A stretch of 6,737 nt of DNA from Buttiauxella sp035271705 (GCF_035271705.1 NZ_DATERI010000133.1:1-6737); one strand, 5' to 3'; positions 1 through 6,267 are shown, counted from the first letter of the stretch. Program-made: numbers and translations. Notes: generated by a model from the sequence alone, not told the origin.

Positions 1-13
1 TGAACATTCTCAT
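1..13 (-). CDS. Start of a further fimbrial gene, probably the tip adhesin (truncated by window edge)
   Basis: Only the first four codons plus one base are visible, reading M-R-M-F on the minus strand. Two in-frame ATG codons occur, at 13-11 and 7-5. The purine-rich AGGAAAAGG at 22-14 gives the first ATG an AGGA with 5 nt spacing and the second an AAGG with 6 nt spacing, so either could be used. The gene follows the preceding pilin gene by about 19 nt, so it belongs to the same operon. In E. coli Yad-type operons the gene at this place (yadC) encodes the two-domain tip adhesin. That identity is inferred from position alone, since too little protein is present to test it. Confidence 0.4.
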
Positions 14-32
14 CCTTTTCCTGTTCTGGTTA

Positions 33-635
33 TTATTCGTAAGTGACGTCAACCCGTACTTTACTGGTGACGATACCGCCAGCCACTACGCCAGTGTTCT
101 GATACCGGGCATAGAACTGATAATCCGTTAAAAATGCAGTATCCTGGTCGCTTACGTCATAAATGACTTTTGACGTACCGTCGTTGTTTAACACATTCGT
201 TTTATATTTCTCAGAGAAAAGGACGACGCCAACATTTTTGGCTGCCCCTGCAGCAGTCTCTTCACTTTTAAATACCTGGTTTTGCCCCGGCCAAAATCCT
301 GATTGTTGCGAGAAGCTAAAATTCAGCTTTTTAGCGGTGCTGCTGTCTCCATAGCAATCATCAACATGGATCTTAAAAGGGGTGCCGCCTGCATCATCGG
401 TAGCCGTATAGCGATCGCTGCCATCAGCGTTATAAAACCAATTCCGCATCACGTTGGGGAGATAGATCTCTCCGCCATTCTCAAGGCTTAACTTACAGGT
501 GCTATTAACAATATTGGCCGTAAGATTGACGTCGAGCCCAGAGCCTGCCTGGCTTACGCCAGGCAGGATGCTGCCAGCCAGAGCCATAAGCAACACAAGA
601 CCGGGCTGGTATAATGTAAACGGTGATTGTTGCAT
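33..635 (-). CDS. Minor fimbrial subunit (YadK-like), 200 aa
   Basis: A pilin-type subunit exported to the periplasm and incorporated into the fimbria, probably as a tip or adaptor component. Residues 1-30 form a signal peptide ending VSQA. The mature N-terminus has an alternating donor strand (LDVNLTANI, residues 34-42). Cys47 and Cys94 are spaced as in the conserved pilin disulphide. The motif NVGVVLF (134-140) and the C-terminal VRVDVTYE with a penultimate Tyr match the chaperone-binding end of fimbrial proteins. The ATG at 635 is chosen because AGGA lies 6 nt upstream, 14 nt after the previous stop. The gene ends in tandem TAA TAA stops. The signal peptide lacks Lys or Arg before its hydrophobic core, which is unusual. 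It is the third minor subunit after the usher, the place of yadK in E. coli. The family is certain; the exact role is inferred. Confidence 0.88.
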   Translation of the reverse strand: MQQSPFTLYQPGLVLLMALAGSILPGVSQAGSGLDVNLTANIVNSTCKLSLENGGEIYLPNVMRNWFYNADGSDRYTATDDAGGTPFKIHVDDCYGDSSTAKKLNFSFSQQSGFWPGQNQVFKSEETAAGAAKNVGVVLFSEKYKTNVLNNDGTSKVIYDVSDQDTAFLTDYQFYARYQNTGVVAGGIVTSKVRVDVTYE

Positions 636-649
636 GATGGTTCCTGGAA

Positions 650-1213
650 TTATGGGTAGGTGACAGTAAAGGTTACCGGTGCGGTAACGGCTCCTGCGCC
701 AACATCAGCAATGGTTTGGCCTTGGCCAATGACGATTCGTGAGTTCATCGGGAGCTCGCCCTTGCCGTCAGTAATGGTCACTTCCTGATCTGCCGGAGGG
801 GTGTTGCAACTCATCAAAACGCCGGTGTCGACAACGCCTGACCAGATTTCAAAACCGGTTGCTAAGCCGCCGGAGAAAGAGTCACCCGTTTTATTTGTAC
901 CACTACATTCCCCGCCAGCCCCTTTCGCAGCGGATACCGTTGCCTTGGTAACCCCAGAGCAGTTAGTGAAGTTGATTTTCAGCGGCTCGACGCGACTTTT
1001 GTTCACCAGATCGGATTTATAGACGTCGCCAAACGCAATTTCAGTAGACGCAGTACCTGCATCGTTAAGCACTTTTGCTGTACAGGTGCCTGATACAATT
1101 TTTGTTTTAATCGTCAGTTCGACACTGCTGGTACCTGTTATTGCTGCACTTGCCATTCCCGAGAACAGAAGGGCAGAAACGGACAGGGCGATAAAGGTTG
1201 ATTTCATTTTCAT
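650..1213 (-). CDS. Minor fimbrial subunit (YadL-like), 187 aa, four cysteines
   Basis: A pilin-domain protein for the periplasmic chaperone-usher route. I start it at the ATG at 1213, which has CGGAG 7 nt upstream and gives a standard signal peptide of about 23 residues beginning MKMKSTF and ending MASA. An in-frame GTG at 1243 would overlap the previous stop, but has no ribosome binding site and puts a polar extension before the signal peptide. The donor strand is ELTIKTKI (residues 32-39). Cys44 and Cys85 fit the usual pilin disulphide. Cys103 and Cys136 are extra and may form a second bridge. The protein ends VTFTVTYP, with Pro last instead of the usual acidic residue or Gln. It starts 26 nt after the preceding gene and ends 14 nt before the next, so all are co-transcribed. 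Position matches yadL of E. coli. Its specific place in the fibre is not visible. Confidence 0.87.
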   Translation of the reverse strand: MKMKSTFIALSVSALLFSGMASAAITGTSSVELTIKTKIVSGTCTAKVLNDAGTASTEIAFGDVYKSDLVNKSRVEPLKINFTNCSGVTKATVSAAKGAGGECSGTNKTGDSFSGGLATGFEIWSGVVDTGVLMSCNTPPADQEVTITDGKGELPMNSRIVIGQGQTIADVGAGAVTAPVTFTVTYP

Positions 1214-1239
1214 AATGTTGCTCCGTTTTCCTGCACCAA

Positions 1240-1815
1240 TCACTCGTAGCTAAATTCAAAAGTCGCCACGGCTAGAAAATCGCCAATTGTCATTTTGTTT
1301 GGCTGGGTTTCACGTAAGGTGGCCATCAGAGCAACTTCCTTATTCTGGAGTTCTGTTGGGCTCCAGACCAGGCGCTCTGCATCCACGGTAGAGTTAACGA
1401 CAAATGGGGCGTCTGGTGTACTCGCTCTGGCGATTTCGACTGAAGAGTAATCTGCAGCGCCTGATGCTGCTTGGTTAATAATCCCTGATGGCAAATAACC
1501 CGATTTTTTTCCCTTTACGGTTGTTTTCAATGAGGTCAGTGACGCCGGGCATTCAACCATCACGATTTTGAACGTGGCATTTGCCGTACCGGCTTTGACA
1601 TCATCTAAACGCACCTGACCGTTAGTACCGATAGTCAGCGTTTGCTGGGTATCTGAACCTTCACCGCCAACCAGCTTCATATCACAGGTGGTTTCGCGAA
1701 TATTGGCCGTGAAATTAACATTCAGATCGGTTGCCGCAGCCGATCCTGTCATCGCTAACATTGCTAATGCGATTAATGAATAACCGCAACGTTGTTTCTT
1801 CATATTATTTCCCAT
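1240..1815 (-). CDS. Minor fimbrial subunit (YadM-like), 191 aa
   Basis: First pilin-like subunit after the usher and probably an adaptor or tip component. A signal peptide (residues 1-28, hydrophobic core SLIALAMLAM, ending SAAA) precedes a donor strand, LNVNFTANI (31-39). Cys44 and Cys89 form the likely pilin disulphide, and the C-terminus VATFEFSYE has the penultimate Tyr typical of subunits bound by the chaperone. The start is ambiguous. The ATG at 1815 has AGGG about 10 nt upstream, while an in-frame ATG at 1803, giving the more usual MKKQ n-region and 187 aa, has GGA 6 nt upstream. I keep the longer form. The gene begins 27 nt after the usher stop. The N-terminal region resembles that of the last minor subunit in the window, suggesting a shared origin. 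Confidence 0.87.
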   Translation of the reverse strand: MGNNMKKQRCGYSLIALAMLAMTGSAAATDLNVNFTANIRETTCDMKLVGGEGSDTQQTLTIGTNGQVRLDDVKAGTANATFKIVMVECPASLTSLKTTVKGKKSGYLPSGIINQAASGAADYSSVEIARASTPDAPFVVNSTVDAERLVWSPTELQNKEVALMATLRETQPNKMTIGDFLAVATFEFSYE

Positions 1816-1842
1816 GGGTGTAATTCCCTGTTGTAAATATCA

Positions 1843-4437
1843 TTACATTTGGCACTGCTGATTACTCAGAAGGGTTGTGAGACCCGCTTTTTTCGCATTC
1901 GCTGGGATCTGATAATGTACGGTACAAGAACTGGTGCTATCGCTGCCCCATACCACTCGCAGGACACCTTTATCTTCCACTCCGCGTACATACGCTTGCC
2001 CAGCTTGTCCTACTGTTCCAATTGGCTCATTCTTCTCGTTCAGTACATCTGCGCCCAGTGGAATAAAGCCCTTATCTGAACGTTGTAATTCCAGAACAAG
2101 CGAACGGCCTTCATCTGTTTCAAAATTCACTAATACAACGGAGCCATTACGCGGCACAGCAACTGCGCTTGTGTTTTTAATTTCGACATCCGCTTCGAGG
2201 GTGCTGATATCAATTGAAACCCGGTTTTCTCTGTAGGCAGACATATACGGCATAATGCCGTACCCGGAGCTATCAATACGGCTCTGGCCATAACCCAGGC
2301 GAGCCCCTGTCGCGCCACTCGCTTTCACCAGCGCCAGTGAATCCGTTTCGCCGATACTGCCTGGCGTAAATACAACGCCACCTGAGTGAACAACCAATCC
2401 ACCGTTGTAGCTCGCGGAATATTGCTTACTGTTGTCATCACCAAAGGACGCCGAGACGCCAAGAGGGCCGTAAGGACTGTTCCATGAGCTAAAACCGCTA
2501 ACCTGGTTGAGATTGCCGTAGTTTCCGCCGCTTGAAGAGGCGCTGACGGAGTAACTCACGTCACTGTTTTTGGTGTTACCGCTCGCCGTAGAGTTGAAGC
2601 TGGTACCGCCTTTCAAATCAGAGCGCAGGCTCATGTTGACGTTGTTAAACCCGCCTGACTGCGTATGGTCTTTATCAAAAACGCTGAACGGGACGCTGAG
2701 GTTGACGTATACGCTGTCATCCTTCTCGCCCGATTCGTTATAGGTACGCTGGAGTGAAACGCTATAGCTGCCGTAAGCGAAGCTATTGTTGTAGCCCACG
2801 CTGTAGTCAGAAGTTGAACTGCTATCGTTCCAGTAATCCTCCCAGGTGCCGCTAATATAGAGAGAACCGTATTCCTCACCGCTTACATTTAACGGCTGGT
2901 TAAGACTGACCTGAACCTGGTTTTTTGTACGCTGATAGTCAGCATACAGTTGCGCATTGCTGTCATAGGAACGGTTACCGTATTCCTGATGATGGATACT
3001 GTCCTGCAAAGAGGCGGCATCATTCAGGCTAAGGTAATCCTCGGTTGAGAAGCGATAGGCTGCCACGTTCAGGGAGGTGTTTGTCGCTTCCAGCATTTTG
3101 CTGTAGGTCAGCCGATAACTCTGTCCTTTAAGCGTGTCGAGCCCATCGATGTCGGCATAGGACTGCGTCACGTCGAATGCAAATGCACCAATACGGGTGT
3201 TCATTGCCAGGCCAAGCAGGCCGGCATAGAAATCCATATCTGTATATTGCGCGCCAACGTAGCCGGTAAAGGTATTATTCAGGCCATACGCATAGGTTGC
3301 ATAACCGACTTTTGGTTTGTCATGCAGTGAATCATCATCCAGCTCGCCTAAACCGACATCCCACCGGCTGGAACCCGGGCGGAGCATTTGCGTGACCGAG
3401 GAGAACGGAACGGTAAACGTCCGTTTACTTCCATCAGCTTCTTCTACGGTAACAATCAAATCATTGCCATAGCCTGTCGTACTGAGGTCATTGATCTCAA
3501 AAGCACCTGGTGGAACGGTCGTTTCATAAATCTTGTTACCGCTTTGCATTACGCTAACTTTAGCGTTGCTGTTTGCCACGCCGCGAATCACGGGCGCATA
3601 ACCAGTAGCACCTTGTGGGAGCATGCGGTCATCGTTAAACATCCGCGCACCACGCAGGCTCACCGAGTCAAAGATATCGCCGCGGGTGTAGGAATCACCC
3701 AAAACCATCTGTGCGTTAAGCGGTGTAATGTCTCGCTGAAGATAGATATCCTGGCTTGAATAGTGCGAACCGTTATCGCTGTCCCAGTTCATGCTGCCGC
3801 GAGAACGTAAACGCCACGCACCCATGTTCAGGCCATAGCGCAGCCCTGCATAGGCAGTATCCGAGTTTGTTCCGTTAGATTCGCTGTGCCAGGTATTGAG
3901 ATCGTATGAGAGCAATCCAGCGGTAACGCCGTCATCCCATAAAGAGGGATCGACATACCCCGCAGGGAGTTTAAGCACATAGATCTGTGGGAAATCGAGA
4001 TCCATTTCCTGCTTACCGCTGTCAAAATGCTCAGATGCACCAGGATAGTATTTCTTAATATCCACACAGGCCGCGTCATCCTTCTTGACGTCATCGCCTA
4101 ATTTGCTGGTATCTATACCTGATTGAGACAAGATGAGTTTTGTCAGACATGCTGAGGCGCGTGGCGTTTTATTATCAATGAATGTCATCTCAACCGTGGA
4201 TTTTGAATTGCCATTCAAATTCACTTTTACACGGTAGGTGCCCGGCAATACCGGGTTGCCGTAAGCGTAACGCTCAACGTTGATACTTCCACCATTATCG
4301 ATAAGGAACTGGTCATTAAATTCAATGGCCGATTCTGATTCGGAAGCGGTGTCTACATTATTTTTTCCATTCTCGCTGGCGTGCAGCGGTAATGCTGCAC
4401 AGATAGCGAGGCATAAGAGTGAACGTTGAAATAGCAT
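1843..4437 (-). CDS. Outer-membrane fimbrial usher (HtrE-like), 864 aa
   Basis: The usher forms the outer-membrane pore that receives chaperone-subunit complexes, catalyses donor-strand exchange and secretes the growing fibre. Domains in order: signal peptide 1-20 (ends PLHA); periplasmic N-terminal domain about 38-165 with Cys97 and Cys124; a beta-barrel interrupted by a plug region; and C-terminal domains. The fimbrial usher signature is visible as VPPGAFEINDL at residues 308-318, preceded by conserved MVLGDSYT and RMLP segments. The C-terminal Cys838/Cys862 pair is typical of ushers. The length is full for the family, with no frameshift. It resembles E. coli HtrE as I remember it (for example GAWRLR and FDSVSLRG segments) but is clearly diverged. 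The start at 4437 has GGA 6 nt upstream. It follows the chaperone gene by 81 nt holding a strong hairpin and ends in tandem TAA TGA stops. Confidence 0.97.
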   Translation of the reverse strand: MLFQRSLLCLAICAALPLHASENGKNNVDTASESESAIEFNDQFLIDNGGSINVERYAYGNPVLPGTYRVKVNLNGNSKSTVEMTFIDNKTPRASACLTKLILSQSGIDTSKLGDDVKKDDAACVDIKKYYPGASEHFDSGKQEMDLDFPQIYVLKLPAGYVDPSLWDDGVTAGLLSYDLNTWHSESNGTNSDTAYAGLRYGLNMGAWRLRSRGSMNWDSDNGSHYSSQDIYLQRDITPLNAQMVLGDSYTRGDIFDSVSLRGARMFNDDRMLPQGATGYAPVIRGVANSNAKVSVMQSGNKIYETTVPPGAFEINDLSTTGYGNDLIVTVEEADGSKRTFTVPFSSVTQMLRPGSSRWDVGLGELDDDSLHDKPKVGYATYAYGLNNTFTGYVGAQYTDMDFYAGLLGLAMNTRIGAFAFDVTQSYADIDGLDTLKGQSYRLTYSKMLEATNTSLNVAAYRFSTEDYLSLNDAASLQDSIHHQEYGNRSYDSNAQLYADYQRTKNQVQVSLNQPLNVSGEEYGSLYISGTWEDYWNDSSSTSDYSVGYNNSFAYGSYSVSLQRTYNESGEKDDSVYVNLSVPFSVFDKDHTQSGGFNNVNMSLRSDLKGGTSFNSTASGNTKNSDVSYSVSASSSGGNYGNLNQVSGFSSWNSPYGPLGVSASFGDDNSKQYSASYNGGLVVHSGGVVFTPGSIGETDSLALVKASGATGARLGYGQSRIDSSGYGIMPYMSAYRENRVSIDISTLEADVEIKNTSAVAVPRNGSVVLVNFETDEGRSLVLELQRSDKGFIPLGADVLNEKNEPIGTVGQAGQAYVRGVEDKGVLRVVWGSDSTSSCTVHYQIPANAKKAGLTTLLSNQQCQM
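4381..4400 (-). repeat. Short stem-loop inside the usher signal-peptide codons
   Basis: GTGCAGC and GCTGCAC form a perfect 7-bp inverted repeat around a 6-nt loop, starting 37 nt after the first base of the usher start codon. In the mRNA it could slow early elongation or influence initiation together with the larger hairpin upstream of the start. It may equally be a chance product of the Ala/Leu codons of the signal peptide. Confidence 0.3.
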
Positions 4438-4457
4438 GCTTCATCCAGACAAGTCGC

Positions 4458-4485
4458 CGTTCGAATGCTTCACAGCATTCGAACG
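4458..4485 (-). promoter_or_regulatory. Perfect 12-bp hairpin with GUGA tetraloop between chaperone and usher genes
   Basis: The arms CGTTCGAATGCT and AGCATTCGAACG are exact reverse complements around a 4-nt loop. In the operon mRNA the loop reads GUGA, a GNRA-type tetraloop, so the fold should be stable. It lies in the 81-nt gap, 20 nt before the usher start codon, leaving the ribosome binding site free. On the operon strand no U-run follows, so it is not a classical terminator in that direction. It is more likely an mRNA-stability or processing element or a transcriptional pause. On the opposite strand a T-rich run does follow, but no gene there would need it. Confidence 0.55.
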
Positions 4486-4518
4486 TTTTATTTTTATAAT
4501 GTGGCGGTGTTGTATTGA

Positions 4519-5262
4519 TTAATTAACTTTGGCTTCGAAATTATCAGAGCCGCCATTGTCGTTAATCGTGTCGTAAGCAACAGAACCCGCAGTCGTATTG
4601 CTGAGGCCTTTTATCTGCATGGCTTGAGTGCTAAAAGGTAAAATTGATTTATGATCAACCTGGTATACTTTGCCTGCGGATTTCAATGTGACGTTCGAAA
4701 TTGAAACGTTATAAGGTGAATCATTGTGGGCGACCAGGTTAACCGTGCTGCCTTGTTTTTGCTGCGACCATGTTACTTTGGCTGCGGCGTCTCCTGGCGT
4801 ACCTTTCAGGCCGTCAGGACGGAAAAAGAGTTTAATACGCGTGCGGAATGCTAACTGAAGCTGGTTTGGGCTTTCACCGTCTTTTACTTTTGATTTTGGT
4901 GGGATTTCAAGCACATTGAACCAGAATAAGGATTCTCGATCTTTAGGCAATGAACCGCCCAGATAAGAAATACGAACGGATTGACCTTTTTGCGGATCAA
5001 TTCTGGATACAGGTGGAGTGATAATAAACGGTAATTTTAATTCTTGTGGGTTAGTATCATCACGGCCATCATCGAGCCATGACTGTACCAATAACGGTTT
5101 TTTACCACGGTTATCTAAAGAAACAATGACATCTTTCTGCGATTGCTGATAAACAATACGCGTACCCGAAATAACGATATCCGCACTTGCCTGAAATGAT
5201 GCAAAAACAGCAGCAGTAAGGCAGGCTACTTTTAATCCCTTATAAAATGATGTACTTAACAT
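4519..5262 (-). CDS. Periplasmic fimbrial chaperone (YadV/EcpD-like), 247 aa
   Basis: A PapD-family chaperone that folds pilin subunits in the periplasm by lending its G1 strand and delivers them to the usher. The signal peptide is residues 1-27 (ends QASA). Cleavage there puts Arg at mature position 8 (DIVISGTR), the invariant residue that binds subunit C-termini. The partner Lys is in RIKLFFRP (precursor Lys144). Other family blocks are FIITPPVSRIDP, QSVRI and ESLFWFNVLEIPP. Domain 2 includes NDSPYNVSISNV. The spacing before LFFRP indicates the short F1-G1 loop (FGS) class used with rod-type fimbriae. The start at 5262 has AGGA 9 nt upstream and a nearer GGA. It lies 86 nt after the major pilin, separated by a leaky-terminator-like hairpin. 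Confidence 0.96.
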   Translation of the reverse strand: MLSTSFYKGLKVACLTAAVFASFQASADIVISGTRIVYQQSQKDVIVSLDNRGKKPLLVQSWLDDGRDDTNPQELKLPFIITPPVSRIDPQKGQSVRISYLGGSLPKDRESLFWFNVLEIPPKSKVKDGESPNQLQLAFRTRIKLFFRPDGLKGTPGDAAAKVTWSQQKQGSTVNLVAHNDSPYNVSISNVTLKSAGKVYQVDHKSILPFSTQAMQIKGLSNTTAGSVAYDTINDNGGSDNFEAKVN

Positions 5263-5294
5263 TTTTCCACTTCCTGTTGGAATGATATCAAATA

Positions 5295-5318
5295 ATCCCC
5301 CGACGAATGTCAGGGGAT
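5295..5318 (-). terminator. Leaky terminator-like hairpin after the major pilin gene
   Basis: In the operon RNA, AUCCCCUGAC pairs with GUCGGGGGAU over 10 bp (one U-G wobble) around an AUUC loop, with a GC-rich core. The following sequence, UAUUUGAUAU, is only moderately U-rich, so termination would be partial. Such an element between the first pilin gene and the chaperone gene is common in fimbrial operons. It would yield abundant, 3'-protected pilin mRNA with less read-through into the assembly genes. That function is inferred here. Confidence 0.55.
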
Positions 5319-5348
5319 GAATAGTACTCTTGAACTACGTTTTTAGAA

Positions 5349-5963
5349 TTATTCGTAGATCATTGTGAAAGCAGCTTGAGCCTGAACAACACCCGCAGTT
5401 ACTGGGTTGCTGTTTGCGTCCCAGCCCTGACCCTGGGTGTAAGCTACACGGTAGTACAGTGCGCCTGCGCCATTGGTATCAATAGTGGCTTTCTGGGTGT
5501 TGTTGGTCTGATCAAGTTTGATCTGATCGGTAGCAGAGTTGCCATCGTTTGACAGAACCAGGTTGACGTTTTTCGCAGCGCCCTGGGTGTTTGTTGGTGG
5601 AACCAGCAGGCCGCCGGAAGTGGAAGAAGAACCCGCCCATGAATCGAACTGAGCAGATGCCTGAGAAACGGTAGCAGAATCACAGCCGGTCAGCGTCAGG
5701 GAGAATTTCTTCTCGCCCAGGGTGCTGTCGGTGCTCAGTGCAGTAGCGAAATCTTTTACAAATACGGTATCCAGGTTAACGTCGAAATCGTTACCGTCCT
5801 GGTCAATTTTCTGATCCAGGGATACTTTACAGGTGTTGTTAGAAACCATACCGTGGAAAGTAATGGTACCTGTATCTGAAGGAATTGGATCAGCCGCCAT
5901 TGCAGAACCAGCGCTCAGAACCATTGCTACTACAGTTGCCAGACCTAATTTATTAAAAGACAT
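5349..5963 (-). CDS. Major fimbrial subunit (YadN-like pilin), 204 aa
   Basis: Structural pilin expected to polymerise into the fimbrial shaft. The signal peptide is residues 1-23 (MSFNKLGL..., ends AMA). The donor strand is TGTITFHGMV (31-40). Cys45 and Cys94 are the pilin disulphide. KNVNLVLS (131-138) and the C-terminal AQAAFTMIYE with a penultimate Tyr are typical type-1-like pilin blocks. As first gene of the operon, before chaperone and usher, and followed by a partial-terminator hairpin, it is the best candidate for the major subunit. Its codons look biased towards common enterobacterial ones (CTG, AAC, ACC), as expected for high expression. The start at 5963 has a modest GGA 8 nt upstream. 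A long AT-rich leader lies upstream. The product family is certain; the major role comes from position. Confidence 0.94.
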   Translation of the reverse strand: MSFNKLGLATVVAMVLSAGSAMAADPIPSDTGTITFHGMVSNNTCKVSLDQKIDQDGNDFDVNLDTVFVKDFATALSTDSTLGEKKFSLTLTGCDSATVSQASAQFDSWAGSSSTSGGLLVPPTNTQGAAKNVNLVLSNDGNSATDQIKLDQTNNTQKATIDTNGAGALYYRVAYTQGQGWDANSNPVTAGVVQAQAAFTMIYE

Positions 5964-5993
5964 TTTTTATATCCATATTAAATGCTAGAAATT

Positions 5994-6016
5994 AAACATA
6001 CGCAAAGCCTATGTTT
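5994..6016 (-). repeat. Leader inverted repeat (7 bp)
   Basis: AAACATA and TATGTTT form a perfect 7-bp inverted repeat around a 9-nt spacer that itself holds a GC/GC pairing. It lies about 31-53 nt upstream of the major pilin start. If transcribed it would fold as a weak stem-loop in the 5' leader; otherwise it could be an operator half-site pair. Confidence 0.35.
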
Positions 6017-6019
6017 GTT

Positions 6020-6036
6020 CCGAACTAATGTTTCGG
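6020..6036 (-). repeat. Second leader inverted repeat (5 bp)
   Basis: CCGAA and TTCGG pair across a 7-nt loop, immediately upstream of the AAACATA/TATGTTT hairpin in the transcription direction. The two could make tandem stem-loops in the leader RNA of the major pilin. At this length, chance is a real possibility. Confidence 0.25.
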
Positions 6037-6043
6037 GAAAAGG

Positions 6044-6091
6044 ATTCTAATTGAGGGGGGATGGCGATGGAAAGTCATTTGCCATTAGAAT
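6044..6091. repeat. 8-bp inverted repeat ATTCTAAT/ATTAGAAT spanning a G6 tract
   Basis: ATTCTAAT at 6044-6051 and its exact reverse complement ATTAGAAT at 6084-6091 flank 32 bp that include six consecutive G (6055-6060). On the operon strand each arm contains a -10-like hexamer (TAGAAT or TCTAAT). The arrangement could be a regulator site or chance in AT-rich DNA. The spacing is too short for an invertible promoter. Confidence 0.3.
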
Positions 6092-6101
6092 TACTTAAAC
6101 G

Positions 6102-6119
6102 ATTTTTTAGTTAAAAAAT
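6102..6119. repeat. AT palindrome ATTTTTTA-GT-TAAAAAAT
   Basis: A perfect 8-bp inverted repeat with a 2-bp centre, made of T6 and A6 tracts. Such tracts bend DNA and favour binding of nucleoid proteins such as H-NS. It may be part of the operon's upstream control region. Confidence 0.35.
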
Positions 6120-6123
6120 GTAT

Positions 6124-6155
6124 TTATAGGTTGCTGATAATTATGAGTTATAGGT
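6124..6155. repeat. Direct repeat TTATAGGT, two copies 24 bp apart
   Basis: TTATAGGT occurs at 6124-6131 and 6148-6155 in direct orientation. On the operon strand both read ACCTATAA. A 24-bp start-to-start distance is a little over two helical turns. They could be paired regulator sites or tandem -10-like elements; no known binding motif was recognised. Confidence 0.3.
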
Positions 6156-6241
6156 GAGGTATGACGTGAATAGAGATTGGTGGTATAACAATAATAAATT
6201 TATATTAATGTGTTTTATTTATTTTCTGGGATTATGAATTC

Positions 6242-6267
6242 ATTACCCGAAGTGCTCTCCGGGTAAT
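6242..6267 (-). terminator. Hairpin downstream of panD
   Basis: ATTACCCG and CGGGTAAT form a perfect 8-bp inverted repeat. In the minus-strand RNA three more pairs (GAG with CUU, one a G-U wobble) extend it to 11 bp around an AGCA loop. It begins 22 nt after the panD stop, a natural place to end the pan transcript and insulate the fimbrial operon. The sequence after it on the panD strand (GAATTCATAA) lacks a U-run, so it may act as an RNA 3'-end stabiliser rather than an efficient intrinsic terminator. A T-rich stretch follows it only in the opposite direction. Confidence 0.45.

Larger units (their letters stand above)
5964..6241 (-). promoter_or_regulatory. AT-rich upstream region of the fimbrial operon
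   Basis: About 280 bp between the panD hairpin and the major pilin gene. It is markedly more AT-rich than panD and must contain the operon promoter if the operon has its own, but I found no -35/-10 pair with good hexamers and 16-18 bp spacing. The -10-like strings TAGAAT, TCTAAT and two copies of CCTATAA occur on the operon strand. AT-richness suggests silencing by H-NS, which is an inference. Long inverted repeats of the fim-switch kind are not seen. Several short repeats are listed separately. Confidence 0.5.

Noticed and set aside
1214..1243. GTG start overlapping the previous stop by 4 bp for the second minor subunit
   Set aside because: No ribosome binding site is present, and it adds ten residues before a normal signal peptide; the ATG at 1213 has a good CGGAG.
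1849..2236. Plus-strand frames of 76 and 100 codons opposite the usher C-terminus
   Set aside because: They overlap each other and the well-supported usher reading frame; no family features.
3388..3759. 123-codon open frame on the plus strand
   Set aside because: It lies entirely antisense to the conserved usher gene, shows no recognisable domain, and is explained as a shadow of usher codon usage.
4486..4500. Plus-strand intrinsic terminator made by the 4458-4485 hairpin and its T-rich flank
   Set aside because: No plus-strand gene ends here; the T-rich flank is probably just AT-rich spacer, so I treat the hairpin as an element of the minus-strand mRNA.
5444..5683. 79-codon minus-strand frame inside the major pilin gene
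   Set aside because: Out-of-frame shadow of a clear pilin gene; its composition looks like frame-shifted sequence.
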